Below are positions 43,898 to 52,381 of a stretch of 64,000 bases of DNA, one piece after another. The DNA is taken from positions 1,550,001-1,614,000 of the forward strand of contig NZ_CP063362.1 of assembly GCF_016807805.1 (NCBI RefSeq). The letters are read 5' to 3'. The position numbers and the translations under genes were made by a program. The stretch is from Xanthobacter dioxanivorans (GTDB taxonomy: Bacteria > Pseudomonadota > Alphaproteobacteria > Rhizobiales > Xanthobacteraceae). Positions within the stretch are counted from its first letter, which is position 1. Each line of letters begins with the position of its first letter. The notes beneath the pieces were generated by a model. The model did not search any database and was not told the DNA's origin. It saw nothing but the letters and a program-made list of their open reading frames with translations.

Positions 43898-45543
43898 GGG
43901 TTCAGCTCCACGATTTCGGGGCCTTGCCCGTTCCGGATTTCCCCGTCGGCGATCCGGTAGTGGTTGGCTTTCAGCCCCACCGCCTCGTCGAACCAGCGCT
44001 CGAGGCGCTTGTCCATGAGCGGGTCGTAGGGGGGGTGGACGGCGTATGTGCGCCCGTCCACCAGTTCCACCACCTCGCCATTGACCACCACCACCTTGCC
44101 GTCCTTCAGCACGAGGCGCGGGGCGGCGAACATGGCCTCGCGGTCGGGCTGCTCCTCGTAGAGCACCACGTCACCGCGCGCGCCGGGGCCGAGATGGCCA
44201 CGGTCCCTGAGGCCCAGGGTGCGGGCCGGCGCGGCGCGGGTGACCACGGCGATCTCCTCCAGCGTGTATTCGCGGGAGATCTCGGCGAGCCGCGTATGGG
44301 CGCGCGCCGCCTTGTGGATGCGCCCGAGATGGTCGTCGCGGAACGGCTTGTCCATCAACAGGCGGATGAGGTGCGGATAGGAGGTGAAGGGTCCGCCGTT
44401 CGGATGGTCCGTGGTCAGGTACACCCGCCACGGATCCTCGATGAGCAGGAACAGCTCCAGCCCGATGGCCCATTGCAACGCGTTCACGAAGGACGTGTCG
44501 CGGTAGTTGAACGGCACCACGCCGCAGGCCGCATCCATCTCGATGTCCATGCCGATCCACTTCTTCGGATCAGCGATCTTGTGGTTGCGATACTGCGACA
44601 TGAGGTCAGCCGAGGCGGTCACCGTCTGGCCGAACATGATCTGCCCCACGTCCACCGAGATATGCGGATTGGCGTTCACCGCCTCCGCGATCTCGGCGGA
44701 GCCGGAAGAGAAGTGCCGGTCCCCCTCCGTGCCGTAGGAATGGAACTGGATGTGGGTGAGATGGAGCGGGAATCCCTCGCTCGCGCCGATGGTGGCGAGC
44801 GTCGTCTTCACGTTGCCGGGCACACCCAGGTTGCAGCCGTGCAGGTGGATGGGATGCGGCACGCCCAGTTCCGAGACGGCGCGCTGCAGGGTGTTGAGGA
44901 TGCGGCGCGGGGTGAGGCCGTAGAACGGCCCGGTCTCGTCGAGGTCCAGCGCCCGTCCGTTGAACTTGAACGCGTTGATGCCGCCGGGATTGACGATCTT
45001 GATGGCACAGCACTGGGTGGCCCTGAGCATCCAGGCCACATAGTCGTTTACCGCCTGCTGGCCCTCGCCTTGGGCGATGAGGCGCAGCAGGAAGTCGTCG
45101 TTCCCCAGCACCAGGAAACCGCCGGTGTCGATGTTGGGGATGTCGGCCATCTCCAGATGGGCGTGCCGGGCGTTGGCCCCCACCACCGCCGGCTCGAACA
45201 CGGCGGTGTAGCCCATCTGCGAATAGCGGCAGCCGGTGGCGTGGGTGGTGGGCGCCGCGCGCCCCCCGCCGCAACCGCAGAAATCGCCGAAGGGCTCGGG
45301 ATGGAGCAACCGGTCCTCGTTCATCAGCAGCCGGCCGAGATTGACCTTGCCGCCGGCGATGTGGCTGTGCAGGTCGATGCCGCCGGCGAGCACGATGGCG
45401 CCGGTGGCGTCGATCACGTCCTCTCCCGGCGCGGGCGGCGCGTCGGCGATGATGCGGCCGTCCTCGATGAGGATGTCGCGGACCTGGTCGATGATGGCAT
45501 TGGCGGGGTCGAACACGCGCCCGCCGGTGATGCGCGTCCTCAT
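43894..45543 (-). CDS. fhcA: Formyltransferase/hydrolase complex subunit A (amidohydrolase)
   Basis: Hydrolyses formylmethanofuran to formate; catalytic subunit. 549 residues from ATG 45543 (MRTRITGGRVFDPANAIIDQ); the frame is open far upstream but that part is shadow of fhcB. Amidohydrolase signatures: GGIDLHSHIAGGKVN (HxH), VNPGGINAFKF (carboxylated Lys region), HLHGCNLGVPGN, HLTHIQFHSYG and YLTTDHPNGGPF with the Asp ligand. Start overlaps the fhcB stop and the end overlaps fhcD, both by four bases. Confidence 0.95.
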   Translation of the reverse strand: MRTRITGGRVFDPANAIIDQVRDILIEDGRIIADAPPAPGEDVIDATGAIVLAGGIDLHSHIAGGKVNLGRLLMNEDRLLHPEPFGDFCGCGGGRAAPTTHATGCRYSQMGYTAVFEPAVVGANARHAHLEMADIPNIDTGGFLVLGNDDFLLRLIAQGEGQQAVNDYVAWMLRATQCCAIKIVNPGGINAFKFNGRALDLDETGPFYGLTPRRILNTLQRAVSELGVPHPIHLHGCNLGVPGNVKTTLATIGASEGFPLHLTHIQFHSYGTEGDRHFSSGSAEIAEAVNANPHISVDVGQIMFGQTVTASADLMSQYRNHKIADPKKWIGMDIEMDAACGVVPFNYRDTSFVNALQWAIGLELFLLIEDPWRVYLTTDHPNGGPFTSYPHLIRLLMDKPFRDDHLGRIHKAARAHTRLAEISREYTLEEIAVVTRAAPARTLGLRDRGHLGPGARGDVVLYEEQPDREAMFAAPRLVLKDGKVVVVNGEVVELVDGRTYAVHPPYDPLMDKRLERWFDEAVGLKANHYRIADGEIRNGQGPEIVELNP

Positions 45544-46862
45544 GCCGCCCTCCCCAGTGCCGCAAGGATCGCCCGCGCTGCCGCGGCGACGCTGGGCAGT
45601 TCTGCCGGCCGAAGGCCCTGGAGCGGCAGGCAGATCACCGAATCCATGCGGAACACGTGGCCCGCATGGTCCACCCCCGGCGTTCCCACCGGAATGAACA
45701 CCTCGGGTTCCCGGGCGAATGCCGTGCCGGGATGGGCCAGCGCGATCACCGGCCCCCGGTCGAAGCCGGGAGGCGGATCGGGGCGGAAGGCGCTTGCATG
45801 GAGCAGCAGGTCGGCGTCGGCGAGGGCCGTTGCGGTGGCGTAGAGGTCCGGGACGTGCCGCGCCGTGCCAGCCCCCACCACCGTGCGCAGCGGATAGCCG
45901 AAGCGCCACAGAGCGAGCTGGTGCGCGCCGGTGACATTGTCGCGCCCGCCCAACGGGAACACCGCCGCCCGGGTGGTCACGTTGAGGATGTCCACCGCCT
46001 CCGCCGCCGCGCCGGCCACGGCCGCGGCATCCTCCGGCGGCAGCGTTGCGGCGTTCCAGGTGAGCACGCCATAGCGCGCCGCCTTCAACCGCCCGGCAAG
46101 GAGTGCGAGTGCCTCCGCGACACCGAGGGGCAGGCCCGCCAGGGCCTCCGTGGCGCGACCGGCAAGAGCGGCCGACAGGGCCGCCGCCGCGGTGGCGATG
46201 CGATCCTCCGGCACCGTGATCTCCACCACGTCGTGCCGCGTCAACTGAGCACGAGACGTGTCCGAAAGCGGGCCGCCGACGATGACGACGCTGCGTCCGC
46301 CTGCGTGCGGCACGAACAGCGGCGCGGCGTCCGCGTCCGCCGGAACGGGCGCGGACGGCATCGCCCGCTCGAAGAAGTGGGCGAAGGCCGAGGCAGGGTC
46401 GGCGCCCAGCACCACCAGCACGTCGCACCGGTTACGCACCTCGGCGAGGGTGGCGGCGATCCAGCCGCGGCGGGCAAGACGCTCCAGATTGGCGAACAGG
46501 CCGGCGGACGCCGCATGGTCGAGGCTCGCCCCGGCCACCATGGCAATGTCGTAGAGCCGCCGCAGGCCCTCCAGGTCAGCGCCGAGGCCGGAGAAGACGG
46601 CGGACCGTGATGCCGCCAGATGGCGCGCCGCAGCCGCGGCGGCATCCTCCAGCGACGCCGGCGTGCCGGCTATGCGGGCCGAAGGCGGCGGCGCATCCGT
46701 CCGCGCCAGCAGCCGCGCGGCTTCCGGGCAGGCCCGGCGGGGCGCGATGGCGCGGCCGGTGACGGCCACTTCCAGGTCATCGCAGCCGAGGCCGCAGAAG
46801 CCGCACACGACATCGCGCACGATGCGCGCGGCACCGTCGGTGTCAGAAGCACCCGATGTCAT
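45540..46862 (-). CDS. fhcB: Formyltransferase/hydrolase complex subunit B
   Basis: 440 residues from ATG 46862 (MTSGASDTDGAARI). Related to FwdB/FmdB of formylmethanofuran dehydrogenases: the CGFCGLGCDDLEVAV start is kept, but no cysteine or selenocysteine molybdenum-ligand region is recognisable, as expected for bacterial Fhc, which does no redox chemistry. RLKAARYGVLTWNAATLPPE and DILNVTTRAAVFPLGGRDNV are conserved stretches. First gene of the fhcBADC operon. An in-frame extension to 46985 is not conserved. Confidence 0.92.
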   Translation of the reverse strand: MTSGASDTDGAARIVRDVVCGFCGLGCDDLEVAVTGRAIAPRRACPEAARLLARTDAPPPSARIAGTPASLEDAAAAAARHLAASRSAVFSGLGADLEGLRRLYDIAMVAGASLDHAASAGLFANLERLARRGWIAATLAEVRNRCDVLVVLGADPASAFAHFFERAMPSAPVPADADAAPLFVPHAGGRSVVIVGGPLSDTSRAQLTRHDVVEITVPEDRIATAAAALSAALAGRATEALAGLPLGVAEALALLAGRLKAARYGVLTWNAATLPPEDAAAVAGAAAEAVDILNVTTRAAVFPLGGRDNVTGAHQLALWRFGYPLRTVVGAGTARHVPDLYATATALADADLLLHASAFRPDPPPGFDRGPVIALAHPGTAFAREPEVFIPVGTPGVDHAGHVFRMDSVICLPLQGLRPAELPSVAAAARAILAALGRAA

Positions 46863-47182
46863 GGTGTCACCCGAAGGTGCGAGGGCCGGACGACGGCGCC
46901 GGCAAGAAAGGGGCGCCCGCTCCAGCGAGGGTGAACATAGGTGGAAGCAGACGGGCGGACGTGTCGCGGTCACTGGCCATGGCATTGCCTTGGGGGTTGA
47001 AGGTCCCGATCAAGACGCCGCGGCGGTTGCCCGCTTGTCGTTGCAGTGCGCTTCGGGCCTTGCCCGTGCGCCATGCGTCTGTTCTTGGAGAGGAAGCTAA
47101 CATAGCCGCGAGGGACAGAAAACCCGTCATATGTGCGGCATATGCGAGGATGTGTTGTGCGCCGCGGCAAATATTTCGCGGA
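46863..47182 (-). promoter_or_regulatory. Region upstream of fhcB (320 bp)
   Basis: Non-coding. Presumed promoter of the fhc operon and 3' region of the pqq operon. It holds two CATATG hexamers five bases apart (47128-47144) and an AT-rich AAATATTT near 47167. No terminator hairpin with a U-run was found, so pqq transcription may read into fhc. Confidence 0.4.
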
Positions 47183-47536
47183 TCACTTGAAGCAGCGCAC
47201 CTCAGCCTCCGCCTGGGCGCGACGCAATTCGGCGATCACGTCGTCATATTGCGGCGTGCTGCGAAAGATGTTCGCCGCCTGCCCCACGCCCTGCCGCATG
47301 GAAAGAATGGTCTCCGCCGCCACATATTGGTCGTAGGGCAGGATGGAAGCGAGGGTATCCACGGAGCAGGAGCAGCGCGTCATCGCCTCGCGCGACTGCC
47401 CGTTGGCCACCATGCAGCCGAACACGTAGTCGACCCGCGCGGAGGTGGGATAGTCATTGTCTTCCGTCGCTGCCGCGCCAGCGACCCCTGCCGACAGGAG
47501 CAGCAGCGCCGCCGCCTCAAGGACCTTTCGGATCAT
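47183..47536 (-). CDS. Exported Cys-rich hypothetical protein at the end of the pqq operon
   Basis: 117 residues: signal peptide [20 protein letters not shown], then a small helical domain with four Cys (FGCMVANGQSREAMTRCSCS ... EVRCFK). The pattern suggests two disulfides. I do not recognise a named domain, although SVDTLASILPYDQYVAAETI looks well ordered. It begins 20 bases inside the upstream gene, so it is co-translated with it. Link to PQQ or methanol oxidation is by location only. Confidence 0.7.
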   Translation of the reverse strand: MIRKVLEAAALLLLSAGVAGAAATEDNDYPTSARVDYVFGCMVANGQSREAMTRCSCSVDTLASILPYDQYVAAETILSMRQGVGQAANIFRSTPQYDDVIAELRRAQAEAEVRCFK

Positions 47537-48263
47537 AGGCGATGCTCTCCTCCCACAGCCGCCCGCCCGGGGCCTCGGCGGCGATCACGATGCGGGCGAT
47601 GGCGCCAGGCAGGTCCGGGGCCATGTCGAACGTGTAGACCAGGGTGTCGAGCCCGCGCATGCGCGGGGCGTTGGGGTCGCCGGCGAACGGGCTCACGCTC
47701 ACGCGCCAGCCCTTGTAGGTGCGGCCGTCGACGCTGAATTCGGCCGGCACCACCCGCGCCTTGTCGCGCAGGCCGGCGCGGATGGCGTTCTTGAAGTAGC
47801 GCGGATTGCCCTTGAGCCGTCCGGACAGGTCCGCCACGTGATTTTCCAGGAAGAGCATCAGCACCGGATTGGTGGTCACGCCCTCGAACGGCCCGGCGGC
47901 GTGATGCCGCTCGCCGGAGAAGAAGTCCACCTGCACGTCGCGGGTGTCGCCCGCGCCCGTACCCGGCGCGACGGTGAGCCGGATGCGGTCCTCGAACGAG
48001 GGGCCGAGCTCGGGATCGCTCGCCTTGCGGGCATAGCGGTAGACGAGGGACTGGCCGGAGGTCGTGGTCACGAACTGCGGCGTCTCGAACATCAGGTCGG
48101 CCGCCTCCGGCGCGCCTTGCGCGGCGGGTGGCGCGGCCGACGCCGGGTTCGCGACCGCAGCGGTCTCGGCGGCCCCGGCCGGCCGCGGCTCCACCAGGTA
48201 CCCGGCGGCGAAGAGGCCACCCGCCATCACCACGGCGAGACAAAAGATGGGCCTTGCGGTCAT
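47517..48263 (-). CDS. Exported hypothetical protein after pqqE
   Basis: 248 residues, ATG overlapping the pqqE stop (ATGA). Signal or anchor [20 protein letters not shown], an Ala/Pro-rich linker, then a beta-rich domain: [80 protein letters not shown]. No named family recognised. The HHAAGPFEG and NPVLM stretches look like a functional surface. Periplasmic action beside XoxF is plausible. Confidence 0.7.
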   Translation of the reverse strand: MTARPIFCLAVVMAGGLFAAGYLVEPRPAGAAETAAVANPASAAPPAAQGAPEAADLMFETPQFVTTTSGQSLVYRYARKASDPELGPSFEDRIRLTVAPGTGAGDTRDVQVDFFSGERHHAAGPFEGVTTNPVLMLFLENHVADLSGRLKGNPRYFKNAIRAGLRDKARVVPAEFSVDGRTYKGWRVSVSPFAGDPNAPRMRGLDTLVYTFDMAPDLPGAIARIVIAAEAPGGRLWEESIAYDPKGP

Positions 48264-49432
48264 GTCCGCCCTCCCTGCGGCAGTGCGGATGCGCCGCCGA
48301 TGGTGCGATAGACATAGCCCGGCGCCGTGGCCGCCGCCTCGGCGGTGGCAAGGGCTTCCACCCGGGCGTGAAACGGCGATTTCGAGCAGGCGGGATCGGT
48401 GGCGGCGGCGTCCCCGGCGAGCGCCATGGCCTGGCAGCGGCAGCCGCCGAAATCCATCTCCCGCCGCTCGCAGCTGCGACACGGCTCGCGCATCCAATCG
48501 GTGCCACGAAACGCATTGAAGGCGGGCGATGCACGCCAGATGTCGCCGAGCGCATGCGCGCGTACCGACCAGAATTCGAGCCCGGGAATGCTCTCCGCCG
48601 CATGGCAGGGCAGGACGCGGCCGGTGGGCGTGACATTCAGCGTCCGCCGGCCCCAGCCGCCCGAACAGGGCTTGGGGAAACGGGCGTAGTAATCCGGAAT
48701 CACCATGTCGATGACAAGCACCCCCTCGAGCCGCCTGCGCGCCTCCTCCACCAGGGCGACGGAACGGTCCACGTCGGCGCGTGCGGGCATGAGCGCGGCG
48801 CGATTGGCATAGGCCCAGCCGTAATACTGGGTGTGCGCCACCTCCAGCCGCCGCGCCCCGAGCGCCACGGCCAGCGCGATCATGTCCTCCACCTCGTGGA
48901 TGTTGCCGCGATGGATCACCGCATTCACGGTGAGGGGCAGGCCGAGGTCCGTCACCTGCCGGGCGAAGGCGAGCTTGGCAGCATGGCCGCCCTTGTAGCC
49001 GCCGATACGGTCGGCGTTCTCCGCCGAAGCGCCCTGCAAGGAGAGCTGCACATGGTCGAGCCCGGCCTCGGCCAGGGGCCCGATCATGACGCCGGCGCGG
49101 CCGATGCCGGAAGTGATGAGATTGGTGTAGAGGCCCTCCGCCGCGCAATGGGCGGTCAGCTCCACAAGATCGACGCGGGCCGTGGGCTCGCCGCCGGAGA
49201 GGTGCACATGGAGGATGCCGAGGCCTGCCGCTTCGGTGAACACCCGCTTCCAGGTGGCGGTGTCCAGCTCCGCCTCGCGCCGCTCCAGCTCCAGCGGATT
49301 GGAGCAATAGGGACAGCGCAGCGGGCAGCGGTGCGTCAGCTCCGCCAGGATGCCGATGGGCAGCCCGATCTGCGGCGCCGCCAGCGGCATGTCCGCCGCG
49401 CGATTTTCGGGATGGATGGTCTCGACGCTCAT
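48260..49432 (-). CDS. pqqE: PqqA peptide cyclase (radical SAM)
   Basis: Forms the Glu-Tyr carbon-carbon bond in the PqqA peptide. 390 residues. Radical SAM site [13 protein letters not shown] has Cys36, Cys40 and Cys43; [13 protein letters not shown] is the GGE motif. The C-terminal SPASM region has Cys residues in [40 protein letters not shown] for auxiliary clusters. Overlaps pqqD and the next gene by four bases each. Confidence 0.97.
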   Translation of the reverse strand: MSVETIHPENRAADMPLAAPQIGLPIGILAELTHRCPLRCPYCSNPLELERREAELDTATWKRVFTEAAGLGILHVHLSGGEPTARVDLVELTAHCAAEGLYTNLITSGIGRAGVMIGPLAEAGLDHVQLSLQGASAENADRIGGYKGGHAAKLAFARQVTDLGLPLTVNAVIHRGNIHEVEDMIALAVALGARRLEVAHTQYYGWAYANRAALMPARADVDRSVALVEEARRRLEGVLVIDMVIPDYYARFPKPCSGGWGRRTLNVTPTGRVLPCHAAESIPGLEFWSVRAHALGDIWRASPAFNAFRGTDWMREPCRSCERREMDFGGCRCQAMALAGDAAATDPACSKSPFHARVEALATAEAAATAPGYVYRTIGGASALPQGGRT

Positions 49433-49704
49433 CGTTCGATCACCCGCCGCGCGATCAGGTCGCCGATCATGTCGCGCACGTCGTCGGCGATCACCTCGCG
49501 CTTCTCGTCATAGCGCGCGGCCAGCGCATCCACGATCTCGCCGCAGGTACGCGTACCGTCCACCAGCTCCAGCACCGCCGCGGCGGTCTCGTCGATGTCG
49601 AAGGCCCGCTCCGGCGCGAGGAGCACGTGGCGGGAACGCACCTGATCATATTTCAGTTTCACCCCGCGCGGCAGGCGCGGCACGTCGGTCTCTTCCGCCC
49701 GCAT
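49429..49704 (-). CDS. pqqD: PQQ biosynthesis peptide chaperone
   Basis: RiPP recognition element that presents PqqA to PqqE. 91 residues from ATG 49704 ([20 protein letters not shown]); the longer frame to 49866 is shadow of pqq[21 protein letters not shown] and the helical C-terminus [17 protein letters not shown] are family features. Starts two bases from the pqqC stop. Separate from pqqC here, while in Methylobacterium the two are fused. Confidence 0.94.
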   Translation of the reverse strand: MRAEETDVPRLPRGVKLKYDQVRSRHVLLAPERAFDIDETAAAVLELVDGTRTCGEIVDALAARYDEKREVIADDVRDMIGDLIARRVIER

Positions 49705-49705
49705 C

Positions 49706-50497
49706 TCAGGCCCCGCCAACGGCGACGCCGGGCCGCCACGCGCCGGGGGCGGGCCAGCCGGGCGCCACGTAGGCGAAATAGAGCGCATCCAACTGCGCCC
49801 ACAGCACTTCGGTCTTGAAGGTGAGGGCGCGGATGACGGCGCGCTGCTGCTCCGCGGTGCGGGCATGGCGCTTCACATAATCGAGGGCGAAATCGGCATC
49901 CTTCGGCGCCTGGTCGAGGCGACGGCGGAAATAGGCCACCACGGTCTCGTTGATGAAGTCGTAATGGGCCAGCATGCCGGAGATGCGCTCGGCATGGATG
50001 CCCGGCGCGAACAGCTCGGTAAGCGAGGAGGCCACCGCCTCCAGCAGCGAATGCTCGGCGACGAAGCGCACATAGGCTTCCACCGCGAACTTGGTCGCCG
50101 GCAGGGCTCCCTCCTTGGAGACCACATAGTCGCGGTCGAGGCCCAGCCCGTCGGTGAGCACCAGCCAGCGCTCGATGCCGCCACTGTCGCCGCCGGTGCC
50201 GTCATGGTCGGTGATGCGATGGAGCCATTCGCGGCGCAGTTCCCGGTCGTCGCACCGGGCCATGAGCGCGGCGTCCTTGCGCGGGATGGCGGACTGGTAG
50301 CAATAGCGGTTGAGGGCCCAGGCCCGCACCTGGTCGCGGTCGAGCTGGCCGGAATGCAGCAATTTATGAAACGGATGGAGATTGTGGTAGCGCGTCGCCC
50401 CCACCTCGCGCAGAGCCGCCTCGAGGCCTTCCGCCGACAAGGGCGCATCCGGCTCCGGCAGAGCAGGGAAGGACAACGCAACGGCGAGGGCGGTCAT
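49706..50497 (-). CDS. pqqC: Pyrroloquinoline-quinone synthase
   Basis: Cofactor-free oxidase that performs the last ring closure and oxidation to PQQ. 263 residues. RYHNLHPFHKLLHSGQLDRD, WALNRYCYQSAIPRKDAAL, TDHDGTGGDSGGIERWLVL and FVAEHSLLEAVASSLTELFA carry the conserved His/Arg/Tyr active-site positions. The Pro/Gly-rich tail after YVAPGWPAPG is of no clear use. Overlaps pqqB by four bases. Confidence 0.97.
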   Translation of the reverse strand: MTALAVALSFPALPEPDAPLSAEGLEAALREVGATRYHNLHPFHKLLHSGQLDRDQVRAWALNRYCYQSAIPRKDAALMARCDDRELRREWLHRITDHDGTGGDSGGIERWLVLTDGLGLDRDYVVSKEGALPATKFAVEAYVRFVAEHSLLEAVASSLTELFAPGIHAERISGMLAHYDFINETVVAYFRRRLDQAPKDADFALDYVKRHARTAEQQRAVIRALTFKTEVLWAQLDALYFAYVAPGWPAPGAWRPGVAVGGA

Positions 50498-51393
50498 AGG
50501 GAAAACTCCATTCCGTCGCGGGCAACGGTCCAGCCAGCGGCTTCCACGGTGCGGCGTTCCTGCGACCCGTCGACGAGGGCGGGGTTGGTATTGTTGATGT
50601 GGATGAAAACGCGCCTCCCGACCTCCACATCCGCCAGCAGCGCCACCGTTCCGCCGGCCCCCGACATGGACAGGTGGCCCATGCGGGCGCCGGTCTTGGT
50701 GCCGATGCCCGCGGTGATCATCTCGTCGTCGCGATAAAGCGTGCCGTCGAAAAAGAGCAGGTCCGCCCCGGACATGCGCGCGCGCAGCGCCGGGGTGACG
50801 GCGGCGCAGCCGGGCACGTAGACGAGGCGGCGACCGTTCGCCGTCACCGTGACACCCACGGTGGAGCCGCTCTCCTCGCCGATGACGAGGGCGGCGTCCT
50901 CGCGCCAGAGCGGCACTTTCCCGGGCACGGTGAAAAATTCCATCTCGAGACCCGGAGCCGGCGCGAAGGGGACGCCGAATTCGGCCGCCCGGCGCGGAAC
51001 AAAGGCGGGGGCCACCACATCGAACACCTGGTTCTGGCGCAGCAGGCCGAGCGTATCCTTTGTGCCGAACAGGTCGAAGGGCTGGCTTTCGCGCAGCGTG
51101 AGCAGGCCGGCGATATGGTCAATGTCCCCGTTGGTGAGGACCACGGCGCGGATAGGGCTGTCCCGGTCCCCGCTTTTCGGCTGCAAGGCGGGGGTCGCGG
51201 CGATCTGCGACCGAAGATCGGGCGAGGCGTTCAGGAGAACCCACGCGCCGCCCCCGGCCGAAACTGCAATGCTCGACTGGGTGCGCGGTTCGACGCGCGG
51301 ATCTCCCGACCAGGCCAGCTGGCACACCGGACAGCGGCAGTTCCACTGCGGAACGCCGCCGCCGGCCGCTGAACCGAGAACGATCACCTGCAT
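50494..51393 (-). CDS. pqqB: PQQ biosynthesis protein PqqB (MBL-fold oxygenase)
   Basis: 299 residues. MQVIVLGSAAGGGVPQWNCR and CPVCQLAW give the family's N-terminal zinc-binding Cys cluster; NGDIDHIAGLL is the metallo-beta-lactamase-like motif with Asp/His iron ligands; DLLFFDGTLYRDDEMI and IHINNTNPALVDGS follow. Known members hydroxylate the cross-linked Glu-Tyr dipeptide. Lies 42 bp after pqqA. Confidence 0.97.
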   Translation of the reverse strand: MQVIVLGSAAGGGVPQWNCRCPVCQLAWSGDPRVEPRTQSSIAVSAGGGAWVLLNASPDLRSQIAATPALQPKSGDRDSPIRAVVLTNGDIDHIAGLLTLRESQPFDLFGTKDTLGLLRQNQVFDVVAPAFVPRRAAEFGVPFAPAPGLEMEFFTVPGKVPLWREDAALVIGEESGSTVGVTVTANGRRLVYVPGCAAVTPALRARMSGADLLFFDGTLYRDDEMITAGIGTKTGARMGHLSMSGAGGTVALLADVEVGRRVFIHINNTNPALVDGSQERRTVEAAGWTVARDGMEFSL

Positions 51394-51435
51394 GACGCGT
51401 CAGACGCTCCGCTCCCGGTCACCGACCACCCTGGA

Positions 51436-51513
51436 TCAGAAGTCGGCCGGCAGATAGGCGGTGACTTCCATCCCGACGCAGACTTCGCACACCTGAGGCT
51501 TGTTCCAACGCAT
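51436..51513 (-). CDS. pqqA: PQQ precursor peptide PqqA
   Basis: 25 residues, MRWNKPQVCEVCVGMEVTAY then LPADF. Glu16 and Tyr20 (EVTAY) are the two residues joined to make PQQ. AGGAGG stands seven bases before the ATG. Too short for ordinary gene finding, but its sequence, position before pqqB and ribosome site make it secure. It is usually transcribed far more than the rest of the operon. Confidence 0.96.
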   Translation of the reverse strand: MRWNKPQVCEVCVGMEVTAYLPADF

Positions 51514-51539
51514 GATGCTTCCTCCTGTTTTGCGCCCCT

Positions 51540-51557
51540 GATCTTCATAAGAAGATC
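51540..51557. promoter_or_regulatory. Short inverted repeat in the pqqA leader
   Basis: GATCTTC ATAA GAAGATC, a perfect 7-bp stem with a 4-base loop, 27 bases before the pqqA start. It would form a hairpin in the leader mRNA or serve as a protein site. Confidence 0.45.
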
Positions 51558-51567
51558 ATAAGAACGG

Positions 51568-51593
51568 ACTGTAATGACCATGATCACTACAGT
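51568..51593. promoter_or_regulatory. 26-bp palindromic candidate operator upstream of pqqA
   Basis: Half-sites ACTGTAATGACCA and TGATCACTACAGT match as inverted repeats at 11 of 13 positions with no spacer. It lies 55-80 bp before the pqqA start, next to an AT-rich TTTTAAATATTG, where a promoter would be expected. A dimeric regulator is inferred. Confidence 0.6.
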
Positions 51594-51682
51594 CGTTTTA
51601 AATATTGTCGCTCAACATCGATCCCGCAAGGAAAATATGATGCTGCGCCGCACGCGCCCGGCCGCCATCGGCGGGTAACCGT

Positions 51683-52381
51683 TCAGTGGGCCGGGGCCGA
51701 GACCGAAAGATCGAGCATGAAGCCGCGACCGCGCACGGTCGCCACCTGCGGTCCGCCCGCCCGGCCTACCGGCGCGAGCTTGGTGCGCAGGTAACCCACA
51801 TAGACATCCACCACGTTCAGCGAGACGCCGCCCTGGTTGGCCCACAGGCGGTCGAAGATCTCGCCGCGCGGGACCGGGCGGTTGGGGCTGCCCATCAGCA
51901 GCGCCAGCAGTTCCGCCTCGCGCTCGGTGAGACGCACGTGGATCTCGCCATAGAGCGCGGTACGGGTGGCGAGGTCCAGCACCAGCCGGCCGGCGAGAAT
52001 GCGCTGCTCGTGGCCACCGCCGGTGCGGTGCATGAGATGGGCGCGCAGGCGGGCCACCAGCTCGCCGAACTCGAACGGCTTCACGATGTAGTCATCGGCG
52101 CCGGCGCCGAGGCCCTCGGCGCGGTCGCGGACTTCGTCCTTGGCGGACAGGAACAGGATGGGCCCCGCATGGCCGGCATCGCGCAGCGCCCGGCACACCT
52201 CGATACCAGAGCCGTCCGGCAGCATGATGTCGAGCAGCACGGCGCAGGGATTGTACTGGCGGGCGGAATCGAGGGCCTCGTCCGCGCGCCCCACCACCGT
52301 CACGTCGAAGCCCTCCGCCGCAAGACCACGGCTGAGCATGGCGCCGATGTCGCTGTCGTCCTCGACCACCAGGATGTTCAT
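51683..52381 (-). CDS. OmpR-family response regulator upstream of pqqA
   Basis: 232 residues. Receiver: NILVVEDDSD acidic pocket, phosphoacceptor Asp51 in AVLLDIMLPDGSG, switch FLSAKDE, and Lys in YIVKPFEFGE. C-terminal winged helix: RLTEREAELLALLMGSPNRP, DRLWANQGGVSLNVVDVYVG, VRGRGFML. It overlaps the kinase gene by four bases. The next gene on the same strand is pqqA, 169 bp on with a palindrome between them, so control of PQQ and methanol oxidation genes is a reasonable guess. Confidence 0.9.
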   Translation of the reverse strand: MNILVVEDDSDIGAMLSRGLAAEGFDVTVVGRADEALDSARQYNPCAVLLDIMLPDGSGIEVCRALRDAGHAGPILFLSAKDEVRDRAEGLGAGADDYIVKPFEFGELVARLRAHLMHRTGGGHEQRILAGRLVLDLATRTALYGEIHVRLTEREAELLALLMGSPNRPVPRGEIFDRLWANQGGVSLNVVDVYVGYLRTKLAPVGRAGGPQVATVRGRGFMLDLSVSAPAH

